64,000 bases of DNA from Deinococcus koreensis (lineage in GTDB: Bacteria; Deinococcota; Deinococci; Deinococcales; Deinococcaceae), in NCBI RefSeq assembly GCF_002901445.1, contig NZ_PPPD01000001.1:1277501-1341500 (forward strand), written 5' to 3'. Under the pieces are notes generated by a model that searched no databases, was not told the origin of the DNA, and was given only the letters and a program-made list of their open reading frames with translations. Both the position numbers and the translations under genes were made by a program. Position 1 is the first letter of the stretch. The number at the start of each line of letters is the position of its first letter. This document shows, one piece after another, positions 48,173-62,343 of this stretch.

Positions 48173-48991
48173 ATGCTCATCGCCCAGCTCAGCGACCCGC
48201 ACATCGACCTTGAGCGCCCCCACAAGGCCGCCGCCTTCGGGGAGGCCGTGAGGCACCTGCTCGGGCTGCCCATGCGTCCGGACGCGCTGATCATCACCGG
48301 CGACTGCACCGAGCACGGCCACCCTGACGAGTACGGCGAGTTCCAGGCGCTGCTGCGGCCGCTGCCCATGCCGGTGTACCTGGTGCCCGGCAACCACGAC
48401 GACCGCGCCGAGATGCTGCGCCGCTTCCCCGCGCCGGCGGGCGCCCTGCCGGGCTTCCTGCAGTACGTGGTGGACGACTTCGCCGTGCGCCTGATCGGCC
48501 TGGACACCCAGATTCCGGGGCAGGGCCGCGGCGAACTGGACGCTGGCCGCCTGGAATGGCTGGACGCCCGCCTGAGCGAGGCCCCGGAGCGCCCCACCCT
48601 GATCTTCATGCACCACGCGCCGCTCAAGACTGGAGTTCAGGTCATGGACGCCCTGGGCCTGGACGGCAGCGCCGAGCTGTGCGAGACCCTGCTGCGCCAT
48701 CCGCAGGTCGCGCGGATCGTGACCGGACACGTCCACATGGCCCTGACCCAGCGCTTCGCCCATACCACCGTGATGACCTGTCCCGGCACCGACGCCACGC
48801 TGCAGCCCGACCTGTCCCAGCCCAGGAAGATGGTCGTGCAGTACCAGCCGCCGGTCTGCCTGCTGCACGCCTGGAGCGAGGCCACGGACCTGCTGACCTT
48901 CACCAGCCTGATCGGCGACGTGCCCTGGACGGTGCTGCACGACGGCCAGACCTGGGCGCCGGCCCAGCCCGGCGCGCCCCTCAGGTCGTGA
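48173..48991 (+). CDS. cpdA: class III cyclic-nucleotide phosphodiesterase-like metallophosphoesterase
   Basis: The 272-residue protein has LSDPHID, TGDCTEHGHPDEY, PGNHDD, FMHHAPL and TGHVHM, the full dinuclear-metal motif set of the CpdA family, which hydrolyses cyclic AMP. GGAGGTGA lies before the ATG. It converges with the downstream SDR gene and overlaps it by 11 bp at the 3' ends. The substrate is inferred from family membership. Confidence 0.88.
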   Translation: MLIAQLSDPHIDLERPHKAAAFGEAVRHLLGLPMRPDALIITGDCTEHGHPDEYGEFQALLRPLPMPVYLVPGNHDDRAEMLRRFPAPAGALPGFLQYVVDDFAVRLIGLDTQIPGQGRGELDAGRLEWLDARLSEAPERPTLIFMHHAPLKTGVQVMDALGLDGSAELCETLLRHPQVARIVTGHVHMALTQRFAHTTVMTCPGTDATLQPDLSQPRKMVVQYQPPVCLLHAWSEATDLLTFTSLIGDVPWTVLHDGQTWAPAQPGAPLRS

Positions 48992-49775
48992 CGTTCAGCC
49001 AGCCGCCGTCCACGTAATAGGTCGAGCCCACCGAGTAGCTGGCGCGCGGCGAACACAGGAACACCGCGAAATCCGCGATCTCCTCCGGGATGGCGAAGCG
49101 GCCGATGGGCGCGTTCTCGTGGGCGATGTTCTCCAGGTAGGCCTCCCAGGTCTGCTCCTTGCCCTCGGTGAGGAGCCGGGCGGTCTTCTGCCAGTCGGGG
49201 GTCATGACCAGCCCCGGACTGAGCGCGTTGACCCGGATGCCCTGAGCGATCAGTTCGTTCGCCAGACACTTGGAGAACATCACCAGCGCGGCCTTCGTGA
49301 CGTTGTAGATGGGCTCGTAGCCCAGCGGCTGGGACGCGCAGATCGAAGCGTTGTTGAGGATCACGCCCCCGCCGCGCGCCGCCATGCCCGGCGCCAGCGC
49401 CCGCGAGAGCCGCACGGCGGCCATGACGTGCAGCTCCCAGTAGTGCTGCCACTTCTCGTCGGGCGCCCCCAGGATGGTCTCCTCGCTGCCGGTGCCGGCG
49501 TTGTTGATCAACAGGTCGGCGCCGCCGTACTCGGCCCCCACCGCCTCCACGAAGCGCTCCAGGTCGGCCGCCACGCTGACGTCGGCCGCGACGCCCAGCA
49601 CCCGCACGCCGAACGCCTGCCGGATCTCGTCCGCCACGCCGGAGAGCCGCTCCTGGTTGCGCGCACACAGCGCCAGATGCACGCCCTCGGCCGCCAGCCC
49701 GCGCGCCACCGCCCGCCCGATGCCCACACTGCCGCCCGTCACGACCGCCACCTTGCCCGAGAGTCCCAGATCCAT
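48981..49775 (-). CDS. short-chain dehydrogenase/reductase
   Basis: The 264-residue SDR has TGGSVGIG, NNAG (about 93), the catalytic Tyr/Lys in YNVTKAA and Ser in NNASICAS, and the C-terminal VDGGWLNVTT. AAAGGAG precedes the ATG at 49775, which sets the start against the longer in-frame extension. The substrate is unknown. Confidence 0.87.
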   Translation of the reverse strand: MDLGLSGKVAVVTGGSVGIGRAVARGLAAEGVHLALCARNQERLSGVADEIRQAFGVRVLGVAADVSVAADLERFVEAVGAEYGGADLLINNAGTGSEETILGAPDEKWQHYWELHVMAAVRLSRALAPGMAARGGGVILNNASICASQPLGYEPIYNVTKAALVMFSKCLANELIAQGIRVNALSPGLVMTPDWQKTARLLTEGKEQTWEAYLENIAHENAPIGRFAIPEEIADFAVFLCSPRASYSVGSTYYVDGGWLNVTT

Positions 49776-49884
49776 GCGCCGCTCCTTTGGCCGCCGCCTC
49801 CGGCCGGCCCCCCGGGGGGAGCCCGCACGGAAGGGAGCCGGGTGAACCCCCACATCGTAGTCCCCGGCTGACACAATGCTCTGG

Positions 49885-50457
49885 ATGCTCCTGCCTCCCC
49901 CGATCGCGTCCAAAGCCGAGTGGCGCGAGTGGGCCAGGAAAACCCGCGCCGAGCATTCCGACGATTCCGACCTTCTCGTGACCCACCTGCGCGCCTTCCT
50001 GCGTGCCCGGGGCGTCCGCCGCGTCCTCGCCTACCGCGCCCTGCCCGGCGAGCCCGACGTGTCCGCGCTGGAAAGCGACTTCGAGCTGCTGGCCCCGCGC
50101 GCCCGCTTCCGGCCCACGCCGCGCCTGACCCTGCACCCCTGGGCCAGCGCCACCGAGCCGAGTGCCTTCGGCGCCCTGCAGCCGCCCGCCGACGCCCCGG
50201 AGGCCCCGCTGGACACGGTGGACGCCGCGCTGCTGCCGGGCCTCGCCTACGACCGGCGGGGGGTGCGCCTGGGCTCCGGCGGCGGCTTTTACGACCGCCT
50301 GCTGCCGGGTTACGCCGGACTGACCGTGGGCGTGACCTGGGCCGGGCTGATCGTGCCCGGGCTGCCGGCAGAAGCGCACGACTGCCGGGTGGCCTGGCTG
50401 GCGACGGAGGCGGGAGTTCGTCCGGCTCAGCCCAGCCCGGAGCCGCGCCGTGGCTAG
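49885..50457 (+). CDS. 5-formyltetrahydrofolate cyclo-ligase
   Basis: The 190-residue protein has the family signature [20 protein letters not shown] near residue 128 and the N-terminal [16 protein letters not shown] region. It converts 5-formyl-THF to 5,10-methenyl-THF with ATP. Two ATGs (49876 and 49885) are candidates; the second lies 7 nt after CACAAT and is preferred. The 3' end overlaps the transporter gene by 8 nt. Confidence 0.9.
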   Translation: MLLPPPIASKAEWREWARKTRAEHSDDSDLLVTHLRAFLRARGVRRVLAYRALPGEPDVSALESDFELLAPRARFRPTPRLTLHPWASATEPSAFGALQPPADAPEAPLDTVDAALLPGLAYDRRGVRLGSGGGFYDRLLPGYAGLTVGVTWAGLIVPGLPAEAHDCRVAWLATEAGVRPAQPSPEPRRG

Positions 50458-51697
50458 GGGCCTGCAGCTGCGCGCCCTGGCCGGGCTGCCCCGCAACGCC
50501 CGCAACGCGATCCTGATGGAGCCGCTGTGGGCGGTCTTCGGCACCGTGGTGCTGTACTACGCGCCGCTCTACATGCGCTCGGTGGGGCTGACCAGCCCCC
50601 AGATCGGGCTGCTGGGCTCGCTCACGCTGGGCCTCTCGTTCCTGTTCCAGGCCATCGCCGCGCCGGTCACCAACCGCGTGGGCCGCAAGCGCACCACATT
50701 GATCGGCGACCTGATCTCCTGGACGGTCCCGATGGTCGTGTGGGCCACGGCGCAGAGCTTCGCCGCCTTCGCGGTGGCCGCCGCCCTGAGCGCCAGCGGG
50801 CGCATCGTATCGCTGTCGTGGAGCCTGCTCGTCATCGAGGACGTGCCCGAGCGTGAGCGCGCCCGCGTGTTCGGCATCCTGGGCCTGATCGTGACGGTCT
50901 GCGGCCTGCTGACCCCGCTGGTCGGGCTGCTGATGGCCCGCTACGGCGTGACCGAGACCATGCGGGCCTACTACGCGCTGGGCGCGGTGGGCATGACGGT
51001 CATGTTCCTGTGGCGCAACGCGATCACCGACGAGACGAGAAGCGGCGTGGCGGCGATGGCCCAGCACCGCGGGCTGCATCCCCTGGAGAGCGTGCGGCAC
51101 ACGCTCAGGCTGGTCTCCGGTCTGCGCTCGTACCCCGGCCTGCAGGGCATGACCGCCTTCTACCTCCTGACGATCTTCATCGAGCAGCTCAGCCTGTTCC
51201 AGATCCTCTACCTGCAGGAGACGCTGCGGTTCAGCGCCCAGACGCTCTCCTACGTGCCGGTCGTGGGCGCGGCCGTGACGGTGGGGCTGTACGCGCTGGC
51301 CCTGCCCCGGCTGGCGAAGCTGCCGCTGGGCCGCACGCTGGTCGTGGTGCGCGCCCTGGCCCTGGTCGGCGCCGGAGCGCTGCTGCTGGTGCCCGCCGGG
51401 AACGTGGCCCTGATGCTGGGGGTGGTCGGGATCATCGGCGGGGCCACCTTCCTGACCCAGACCTACCGCGAGGCGGCCCTCTTCAGCCGCCTGCCCAGCG
51501 AGGGCACCGCCGACCTGTATTCGGCCGTGCAGACCCTGACCCTGCTGTGCTCCATTCCGGCGGCCGCCCTGGCCGGGGCGATCTTCGCCGTGTCGCCGCA
51601 CAGCCTCTTCGGGCTGATCGCGGCGCTGTGCGCCCTGCTGCTGTGGCTGGCGGTATGGCTGGCGAGGCGCGAGGGTCGGGTCGCTCGTGCGGCCTGA
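50450..51697 (+). CDS. MFS transporter
   Basis: The 415-residue protein has about 12 membrane helices and the inter-helix motif [13 protein letters not shown] (MFS motif A). Substrate unknown. It starts with GTG at 50450, overlapping the cyclo-ligase gene, so they are in one transcript. The stop is followed by a repeat-rich intergenic region. Confidence 0.88.
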   Translation: MARGLQLRALAGLPRNARNAILMEPLWAVFGTVVLYYAPLYMRSVGLTSPQIGLLGSLTLGLSFLFQAIAAPVTNRVGRKRTTLIGDLISWTVPMVVWATAQSFAAFAVAAALSASGRIVSLSWSLLVIEDVPERERARVFGILGLIVTVCGLLTPLVGLLMARYGVTETMRAYYALGAVGMTVMFLWRNAITDETRSGVAAMAQHRGLHPLESVRHTLRLVSGLRSYPGLQGMTAFYLLTIFIEQLSLFQILYLQETLRFSAQTLSYVPVVGAAVTVGLYALALPRLAKLPLGRTLVVVRALALVGAGALLLVPAGNVALMLGVVGIIGGATFLTQTYREAALFSRLPSEGTADLYSAVQTLTLLCSIPAAALAGAIFAVSPHSLFGLIAALCALLLWLAVWLARREGRVARAA

Positions 51698-52190
51698 GCA
51701 CTGGTGCGGGCAGCGTTGAGACGGATTAGTCGAGCGAGCGGTGGATACGGCGGTGTTCGCCCCTTGCTTCTGAATTGTGTGGGGCGAAGGTGCGGTCACG
51801 CCTGTTTGGGGAAAGGCGTGCAGAAGGTGGGTGCCTGCGGCGCTGCCCCACCCCCCAGCCCCCTACCCCAGAGGGGCCACGTCTTCGCCGCGCCGGGCGG
51901 CCGGCGCGTTGCCGCTGTCCCTGTGCACGCGCCTGGAACCTGGTGGCGGGGGAGCCAAGCGCTGCGCTCGGCAAAGTGTCAATCGGGTGTAGCGGCTGGG
52001 CTTATGCGCCCGTCTGTGGAAGCGTAAGAATTGCCATCGGTGCTGTTGCTGTCACTGCCCGCGCGCTGCGCGCACGACGGCTTTCGGTAGCGGGGCAGGG
52101 TGGGCCGCTTCGGTTTGTTCACAGTCTGACGTTCTGGACGGCCCATCCTGCGTGGGGCCAGCCCTCTGGCGGCAGTGTCCTCACTCCCCA
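51698..52190. other. repeat-rich intergenic region
   Basis: No gene is seen. The region holds an inverted copy of the mosaic repeat found at 62108-62323: 51823-51860 matches its right end (GCAGGCACCCACCTTC), 51949-51972 its middle (GCCGAGCGCAGCGCTT) and 52056-52088 its left part (ACCGAAAGCCGTCGTGCGCG), separated by unrelated spacer sequence. Confidence 0.75.
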
Positions 52191-52835
<645 letters not shown>

Positions 52836-52960
52836 GGGGCCAGTAGACGAGAACCGGACAGGGAGAACGGTACGGAGAGACACGGACTGGCGAGGAGAGG
52901 AGCGGCGACGGTGGCGACGCGCCCCTCCCCCCAGTCCAGCCCCACTCAGTCCAGATCCAC

Positions 52961-53650
<690 letters not shown>

Positions 53651-53660
<10 letters not shown>

Positions 53661-54193
53661 CCCTTTCCCAGCGGCCACGTCTCCACCGGCTGGTACACCC
53701 CACCCGGCCCCGGCTTTCTCATCAGGGCGACCTCGTGGGCAGTGAAGGTGAGGGGCTGCTGCTCCAGATCGCCAAATGCGGCGCGAGCCTCCAGCAGCAG
53801 CGCCCCCAGGTCGAGGCCGCGCCGCGCCAGGGCCACCGAGAGGTGCGGGGTCATCTGCGGCCCCTCGTAGCCGAAGCGCTGGGCCGGCTGCAGGGCCTCC
53901 AGCAGCGCCAGATGCAGCCGCACGGCGTCCGGGCTGGCGACCTGCAGGTACAGCGCCGTGCCGTTGCGGAACAGGCGGGGGCCGCCGATGCCCAGGGCCA
54001 CGGGCGGGAAGGCCGCCACCACCCGCCGCGCCGCCCCGGCCCAGGCCAGATCGGCGTCCAGCCCGCTGCGCGCCTTGACGGTGACGTGGGACACGGCCGC
54101 CGCATCCTGCAGGCCGTGGGCGCGGCGGAACGCGGTGACGCGTGAAGTCATGTCCGGCCCGGGGAGCACGGCGAGGAGACAGGACGGCGACAT
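53651..54193 (-). CDS. 2H-type RNA ligase/phosphoesterase-like protein
   Basis: The 180-residue protein has two HxT/S motifs, HVTVK near residue 42 and HLSVAL near 125, of the LigT/2'-5' RNA ligase superfamily, with CLLAVLPGPDMT at the N-terminus. Members cleave cyclic phosphates in RNA or act as 2',5' ligases. It lies 5 nt after the stop of the thioesterase gene on the same strand, so they are co-transcribed. Confidence 0.78.
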
Positions 54194-54198
54194 GCGGT

Positions 54199-54621
54199 CT
54201 ACCGGGGGCGCACCGGCACCATCGTCGCGGTCATCACGGCGATCAGCTCGTCGGCGCCGCCCCGGCCGGTGGCCCAGGCTTCGGCGATACACACGGTCTG
54301 GGTACGGCCCGATTTGAGCACGCGCCCCCGGGCGGTCACGTCGCCGCGGGCGGGGCGCAGGAAATTGACCTTGAACTCGCTGGTCAGCACGCCCACGGCG
54401 TCGTCCCAGAGGCCCAGGGCGGCCGCCCCACAGGCGCTGTCCATCACGGCCGTGAAGGCCCCGGCGTGCATGAAGTCGTCGTGCTGGGTGGTCGCGTCCG
54501 TCAGGGGCACGCGCACATGCACCTCGCCGGGCGAGGCGTGAACCACCTGGGCGCCCAGCGTCCTCATCAGGCCCTGGCGGTCAAAGAGGGCCTGCTGGAC
54601 GGCCATCCGGGCTTCGGTCAT
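54199..54621 (-). CDS. PaaI-type hotdog thioesterase
   Basis: The 140-residue protein has the hotdog helix-strand pattern with [23 protein letters not shown], including the conserved His and Asp. It hydrolyses acyl-CoA thioesters; chain specificity is unknown. ATG at 54621 lies 5 nt after TACACT (54632-54627). Confidence 0.87.
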   Translation of the reverse strand: MTEARMAVQQALFDRQGLMRTLGAQVVHASPGEVHVRVPLTDATTQHDDFMHAGAFTAVMDSACGAAALGLWDDAVGVLTSEFKVNFLRPARGDVTARGRVLKSGRTQTVCIAEAWATGRGGADELIAVMTATMVPVRPR

Positions 54622-54724
54622 GGGGCAGTGTAGGGCACCGGAAGACCAGCCGACGCGCGGCCCCGACCCACACCGCGTCCAGCCCGGCCGGACACCCCAC
54701 CCCCCACTCCGGTACAGTTTTCGT

Positions 54725-55795
54725 GTGAGTCAACCTGCCGAACTGCCGCTCAAGCGCACGCCGCTGCACGGAGCCCACCTGCGGGCCGGGGCGCGCATGG
54801 TGCCCTTCGGCGGCTGGGACATGCCGGTGCAGTACGCGGGCGTGAAGGCCGAGCACGACGCCGTGCGGAGCCGCGCGGGCGTGTTCGACGTATCGCACAT
54901 GGGCGAGTTCCGCGTGACGGGCGAGGGCGCCCTGGCCTTCCTGCAGAGCGTGACCACCAACGACGTGAGCAAACTGCGCCCCGGCCGCGCCCACTACAAC
55001 TGGCTGCCAGGAGTGGCCGGCGGGCTGGTGGACGACATCTACGTGTACATGGTGCGGGAGGGCGAATACCTGCTGGTCGTGAACGCCAGCAACGTCGCCA
55101 AGGACTGGGCGCACCTGCAGGCGCACGCGGCCGGTTTCGACGTCCAGCTCAGCGACGAGTCCGACCGCTGGAGCCTGCTCGCCGTACAGGGGCCGCTGGC
55201 GGAGAACCTGCTGCAGCCGCACGTGAGCGTGAATCTGGCCGAGAAGAAGAAGAACGCCTTCTTCCCCGCGCGGCTCTTCGGCTTCGACGTGATGCTGGCG
55301 CGCACCGGCTATACCGGCGAGGACGGCTTCGAGGTCTTCGTGGACGCCAGTGAGGCCGAGACGGTCTGGGACAAGCTGCTCGCCATCGGGATCACGCCGG
55401 CCGGGCTGGGCGCCCGCGACACGCTGCGGCTGGAAGCGGGCCTGCCGCTGTACGGGCATGAGTTCTCCGACACCATCCACCCGCTGAGCAGTTCGTACAC
55501 CTGGGTCGTGAAGGACAAGGCCCACGTGGGCCGGGAGCATATCGACCTCGCGCCGCCACACCGGCTGATCGGCCTGCGCCTGGAGCGCGTGCCCGTGCGC
55601 GAGGGCTACCCGGTCAAGGTCGGCGGGCAGGTCGTGGGCCACGTCACCTCCGGCACCAGCAGCCCCACGCTGGGCCACCCCATCGCCCTGGCCCTGGTGG
55701 ACGCCGCCCACGCCGGAGCCGACGTGTTCGAGGTCGAGGTGCGCGGCAAGGATCACTCGGCGACGAGGATGGAACTGCCGTTTTACAAGCGGTGA
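54725..55795 (+). CDS. gcvT: aminomethyltransferase of glycine cleavage system
   Basis: The 356-residue T-protein transfers the methylene group from aminomethyl-lipoyl GcvH to tetrahydrofolate. Visible motifs are [66 protein letters not shown] at 54725 lies 6 nt after TACAGT (54713-54718). It is the first gene of the gcvT-H-P cluster. Confidence 0.95.
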   Translation: MSQPAELPLKRTPLHGAHLRAGARMVPFGGWDMPVQYAGVKAEHDAVRSRAGVFDVSHMGEFRVTGEGALAFLQSVTTNDVSKLRPGRAHYNWLPGVAGGLVDDIYVYMVREGEYLLVVNASNVAKDWAHLQAHAAGFDVQLSDESDRWSLLAVQGPLAENLLQPHVSVNLAEKKKNAFFPARLFGFDVMLARTGYTGEDGFEVFVDASEAETVWDKLLAIGITPAGLGARDTLRLEAGLPLYGHEFSDTIHPLSSSYTWVVKDKAHVGREHIDLAPPHRLIGLRLERVPVREGYPVKVGGQVVGHVTSGTSSPTLGHPIALALVDAAHAGADVFEVEVRGKDHSATRMELPFYKR

Positions 55796-55799
55796 CGAG

Positions 55800-55896
55800 G
55801 CTTTGAGCCGTGAGCCCTGAGCTATGAGCAAAAGACTCAAAGATTCCAACCCGCGCTCTCTATCCTGCTCATAGCCCACCGCTCAGAGCCCAGAGC
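55800..55896. repeat. intergenic inverted repeat between gcvT and gcvH
   Basis: Words such as GAGCC(C/G)TGAGC and GAGCTATGAGC on the left are complementary to GCTCATAGC and GCTCAGAGCCCAGAGC on the right, forming a large hairpin. It may attenuate transcription between gcvT and gcvH. Confidence 0.65.
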
Positions 55897-55915
55897 CCCC
55901 TCCGAAGGAGAATTC

Positions 55916-56275
<360 letters not shown>

Positions 56276-56310
56276 AAGGTCAGGGGCGGAGACGGTGATC
56301 ACACGCGTTA

Positions 56311-56400
56311 CCCCTCTCCCCAGCCCTCTCCCGCAAGGGGAGAGGGAGCAAAGATGAACTCCCCTCTCCCCTTGCGGGAGAGGGGCCGGGGGTGAGGGGG
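56311..56400. repeat. CCCTCTCCC/GGGAGAGGG inverted repeat between gcvH and gcvP
   Basis: The left arm (CCCCTCTCCCCAGCCCTC and CCGCAAGGGGAGAGGG) and the right arm (CTCCCCTCTCCCCTTGCGGG and AGAGGGGCCGGGGGTGAGG) are reverse complements over about 35 bp. This GC-rich palindrome type is common between genes in many bacteria. Confidence 0.7.
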
Positions 56401-56444
56401 CGTGTGACCACCTTCACCGCCCACCACACCCAAGGAGTCCCCCC

Positions 56445-59309
<2,865 letters not shown>

Positions 59310-59384
59310 GTTAAGCAACGCTGGGTAGCAGCGTGGGTTAGGATGAATCGTCGCAAATATCTTAACCTGTGAGGTTTTCATAGC

Positions 59385-59831
59385 ATGCCTTTCGACGGTC
59401 AACATCCTGACGAGCCCGTGTTTCCATCCCACTGCAAGCCGAGCAACGTAGTACCGGGCGACGATGACACCCTATACGTGCGCTTCCTAACGTCAATGCC
59501 GCTTACGGAGGAGGATTTCAAAACGCACGCCGAACTCGGTCGGGTAGATCCCAATAGTGCCTTATACTGCCAAGCTTGCACACTCTCACTTTTTGCACCG
59601 TTTGAGAAAGCAATTGGGCAATTACGCCGCCGAGTTCAAGGGCAACGCAATAGCACTACCGTACAGACGCCTGTTCTTGAAAATGACGTAGCGGTCGCTG
59701 TTGGTAGTGATCTAGATGGCGTCATTGAGAAGGGGCGAAAGGGCCACCATTCTTGGTGGATAAGGAGCGGAGCCGACAGATCAACCGCATTTCGAACGAT
59801 TGATCTTAGATTTATCTCGACAGGATCTTGA
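59385..59831 (+). CDS. hypothetical protein of AT-rich two-gene operon
   Basis: The 148-residue soluble protein has a cysteine pair (YCQAC), the N-terminal GDDDTLYVRFLTSMPLTEEDFKTH and C-terminal HHSWWIRSGADRSTAFRTIDLRF. I recognise no family. Its GC content is clearly lower than the flanking gcv genes. Its stop lies one base before the ATG of the next gene, so the two form one unit. Confidence 0.7.
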   Translation: MPFDGQHPDEPVFPSHCKPSNVVPGDDDTLYVRFLTSMPLTEEDFKTHAELGRVDPNSALYCQACTLSLFAPFEKAIGQLRRRVQGQRNSTTVQTPVLENDVAVAVGSDLDGVIEKGRKGHHSWWIRSGADRSTAFRTIDLRFISTGS

Positions 59832-59832
59832 C

Positions 59833-61278
59833 ATGTTAACGTTTAGAGGGGCTAATGTTATTCCGTTCAACACTCCTCTAGGTGCATGGGACGACCTAAC
59901 GTATCTTGAAGTTTTTGAATACTATGATGCTCCATTGTTGTTTTCTGCTGTAGATAGTTTAGGGAAAATCTACTTATCTGTGCAAATTAGTGACGATAAA
60001 AAAAGAAATGTAACTGTATGGTTATATAGTGAAATATCTTATTCAAACTACGTATTACTAAGGCAGGGTGATATAGATTTTAGGCGATCCTTCAGCTACG
60101 ATGATCGTACACCTTATGTTTTAGTCTCAATATATTATGAAACGAAGTCTTGTGAATTTTCACTTATACCCAAAAGTGATCTCGATACAAACTGGCTCCC
60201 CGAAGAAGGCGAATTCCTAGGCGAAGATGAGCTTGAAGAGCTTGGAGATGTGCCTCTAGTCAACAAGGTTTTACTTGTGGAATCAAACTCTAGTATATTG
60301 ATCAATGATAAACAAATTGAGAATTTTCCCGTTTATTTTGACATCAATTCCAATAGATATTATAGAATATATGACGCGATCAAAGCGTTAAAGCTTTCAA
60401 ATCTTAAAAATCAATCATCAGCAAGAAATTTTACAGATGATCTACCTCATCCTTTCATATCGCTTGCATTTAAAGGAGGTGGATACTCAGTTAAGTTCCC
60501 CAGCATAAAGCTATGGGGTGAATCAGCAGATTTAGTTACATCGTCTTACCGAAAAGCATACTACGCTTCCCGTAAAGATGCGGGACACAGCAAGCCTATT
60601 TCGTATCCAAATGCACTAGGCTTAGCTGCGAGTGTGACGTTTGAATTATACCCTACAGATCAAAATGGGTTATTTGGATTTGATCCGAAAGAGCATTCGG
60701 AATCGTATACATTAAATAATATTGCAAACATCCTAGAGCTGATTCAAGTCGGCGATCTAAATACCTCAGAAGAGAATGTGTCATTTTTAGATTTGATGCT
60801 CCAATCTATAGAAGATCTTTCTCCTAAAGAAAACTCAAATTATGAATATGTTGAAGTCAGAGTAGGAGCGGCTCAGGATAAGCCTGTACGCATCTTTACA
60901 ATATCTCAAGAGACTACGGAATTAATTAGGTCAGCGCGTATCGCTTTAGCCGTTAGAAATGAACAGGCAATGATAATTCGTTTAATTGGTGTTATCTATG
61001 AGGTAAAATTCGATTATCAACAAAAACAAGCCAATGTTTGGGTAGATATAATTAGTATTCTTGAAGGTGATGTAGGAGCGCTGAGGGTCGTAGAGCTTCA
61101 TACAACTATTGACGATGTAAGCGAAATTCTAAAGTACGTATCTGAAAGACCCGTCGAAATAACTGCCGTATACAATGTTGTTGAGCGTTCCAGAGGCAGA
61201 GCAACTCGGATGCGCTTGATTTCTATTGAAGAATATGCTCCAAACAACAGTGGTGGCTCAAGCTTTTCTGTAAGCTAA
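59833..61278 (+). CDS. large hypothetical protein of AT-rich operon (DUF6575-like N-terminus)
   Basis: The 481-residue protein is very AT-rich and soluble. The first ~120 residues (LEVFEYYDAPLLFSAVDSLGKIYLSV ... DTNWLPEEGEFLG) resemble, from memory, the N-terminal domain known as DUF6575 in bacterial proteins of unknown role; the rest has blocks with FISLAFKGGGYSVKFPS and ATRMRLISIEEYAP that I cannot place. ATG at 59833 is preceded by AGGA. An upstream TTG (59800) is an alternative. Adjacency and composition indicate co-transfer with the 148-residue partner. Confidence 0.7.
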   Translation: MLTFRGANVIPFNTPLGAWDDLTYLEVFEYYDAPLLFSAVDSLGKIYLSVQISDDKKRNVTVWLYSEISYSNYVLLRQGDIDFRRSFSYDDRTPYVLVSIYYETKSCEFSLIPKSDLDTNWLPEEGEFLGEDELEELGDVPLVNKVLLVESNSSILINDKQIENFPVYFDINSNRYYRIYDAIKALKLSNLKNQSSARNFTDDLPHPFISLAFKGGGYSVKFPSIKLWGESADLVTSSYRKAYYASRKDAGHSKPISYPNALGLAASVTFELYPTDQNGLFGFDPKEHSESYTLNNIANILELIQVGDLNTSEENVSFLDLMLQSIEDLSPKENSNYEYVEVRVGAAQDKPVRIFTISQETTELIRSARIALAVRNEQAMIIRLIGVIYEVKFDYQQKQANVWVDIISILEGDVGALRVVELHTTIDDVSEILKYVSERPVEITAVYNVVERSRGRATRMRLISIEEYAPNNSGGSSFSVS

Positions 61279-61394
61279 ATGTATGTTTTAGAGAAAGTTC
61301 TAAATACTATTTCTTTATATATTAGGCTTCCATTTTGGCTTTTATGTGTCAAGCGGGGTAGGGATTCCGCTGTTATAAGCGCTGTCTCTATCCC

Positions 61395-61449
61395 AGCTCC
61401 AGCCTGTGCTTTGGCGGGGTGAGAGGGCGCGGTGGGGGGTGGGTGGGGC
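61395..61449. repeat. dispersed GC-rich intergenic repeat module, copy near AT-rich operon
   Basis: The text CAGCCTGTGCTTTGGCGGGGTGAGAGGGCGCGGTGGGGGG is a relative of the modules at 61950-62010 and 63748-63811 (CTTCTGCCTGTGCTTTGGCAGGGTGAGGGGGCG). All three sit next to small genes. Confidence 0.6.
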
Positions 61450-61454
61450 GACCT

Positions 61455-61703
61455 CTACTCCACCTCATCCCCAGGCAAAGGAGCCACGTCCGGCACCTGA
61501 GCCATCACCGCATCGAACTTCTCCCGTCTGGCACGGGCTGCACGCTCTTGGAGCCACGTCACCGCTTCTGGGTCAACTTCGGCGTCCCCAAGTTCTGCCT
61601 GCTTATGTAAACGCTGCTGCTTGTAGTCGTGGTCTGGGTCGGCGTCAAACTGGCCGACTGCTGCGAGGATCGGAGGCTGCCTGCTTTCCTCATCGTCCGT
61701 CAT
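61455..61703 (-). CDS. small hypothetical protein, second gene of pair
   Basis: The 82-residue acidic protein has QPPILAAVGQFDADPDHDYKQQRLHKQAELGDAEVDPEAVTWLQERAARAR and a disordered acidic tail. Start at 61703, 4 nt after the upstream stop. Size and layout look like an antitoxin or adaptor, but no family is recognised. Confidence 0.55.
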   Translation of the reverse strand: MTDDEESRQPPILAAVGQFDADPDHDYKQQRLHKQAELGDAEVDPEAVTWLQERAARARREKFDAVMAQVPDVAPLPGDEVE

Positions 61704-61707
61704 GCGC

Positions 61708-61920
61708 TCACCCCCTACTGCCGTCCACAACTTTTGCAGCTCTGAGCAGACAGTCGCGCGCTGGATCGTAGCCAAAATGTACCTGCCTCAGAAGTTCCAG
61801 CGCCTCAATCCGCTCGGCGGCCGTGCGGCTCAGCCAGTACGCCAGGTCGCTGCCCTCCTGCTCGTCCAGGCTGGTCACGTCCACGGCCTGACGGTTCATT
61901 CTGACGTGCCGGACGGTCAT
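61708..61920 (-). CDS. small hypothetical protein, first gene of pair
   Basis: The 70-residue protein has DLAYWLSRTAAERIEALELLRQVHFGYDP, a pattern I have seen in short genes placed directly before nucleotidyltransferase-like toxin-antitoxin genes; here no such partner follows. ATG at 61920 lies 6 nt after TAGAAT (61932-61927), which supports it as real. Confidence 0.65.
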   Translation of the reverse strand: MTVRHVRMNRQAVDVTSLDEQEGSDLAYWLSRTAAERIEALELLRQVHFGYDPARDCLLRAAKVVDGSRG

Positions 61921-62331
61921 ACAAGAATTCTATCGTGTCTGGGCTGAGCCTCTGCTTCTGCCTGTGTTTGGGCGGGTGAGGGGGCGCGGTGGGGGGTTGG
62001 GTGAGGCGGAGGAAATGGGCGGGTTCGTCGCTGAACTTCCCCCTCACCCCAGCCCTCCGCTTCGCGGCTCTCCGAGTCACCCGCGAGGGGAGAGGGAGCT
62101 TGAAAGACGAAGCGTCGCCCCTTGCGACTCACCGAATGCCGTCGTGCGCGCAGCGCGCGGGCAACGCCGCGATCTCGCAGACAGCACATACGGCGCCCAC
62201 GCCAACGAGACCACCGGGCAGGGCCAGCTCAGGGACGGTGGCGACCACATGCCGAGCGCAGCGCTTCGCTCCCCCTGCCCCCCTGGCTGGGGGGTGGGGC
62301 AGCGCCGCAGGCACCCACCTTCCAAACTCCC
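61921..62331. other. repeat-rich intergenic region
   Basis: No gene is seen. It holds, from left to right, a copy of the CTTCTGCCTGTG module (61950-62010), a CCCTCACC/GGGAGAGGG palindrome around 62040-62100, the 137-bp mosaic repeat (62108-62244), and a module with GCCGAGCGCAGCGCTT and GCAGCGCCGCAGGCACCC (62251-62323) that ends beside the promoter of the DUF433 gene. Confidence 0.75.
62108..62244 (+). repeat. 137-bp mosaic repeat, copy 1
   Basis: This 137-bp segment aligns without gaps to 63864-64000, at about 90% identity by hand (14 differences), with the first 58 bp and last 38 bp nearly identical and more changes between. Part of it recurs inverted at 52056-52088. Confidence 0.8.
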
Positions 62332-62343
62332 TAAACTACCCCC

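Noticed and set aside
48637..50544. Extended minus-strand reading over the SDR gene
   Set aside because: The SDR signature begins at 49775 with a good Shine-Dalgarno; flanking parts are antisense to the cyclo-ligase and CpdA-like genes.
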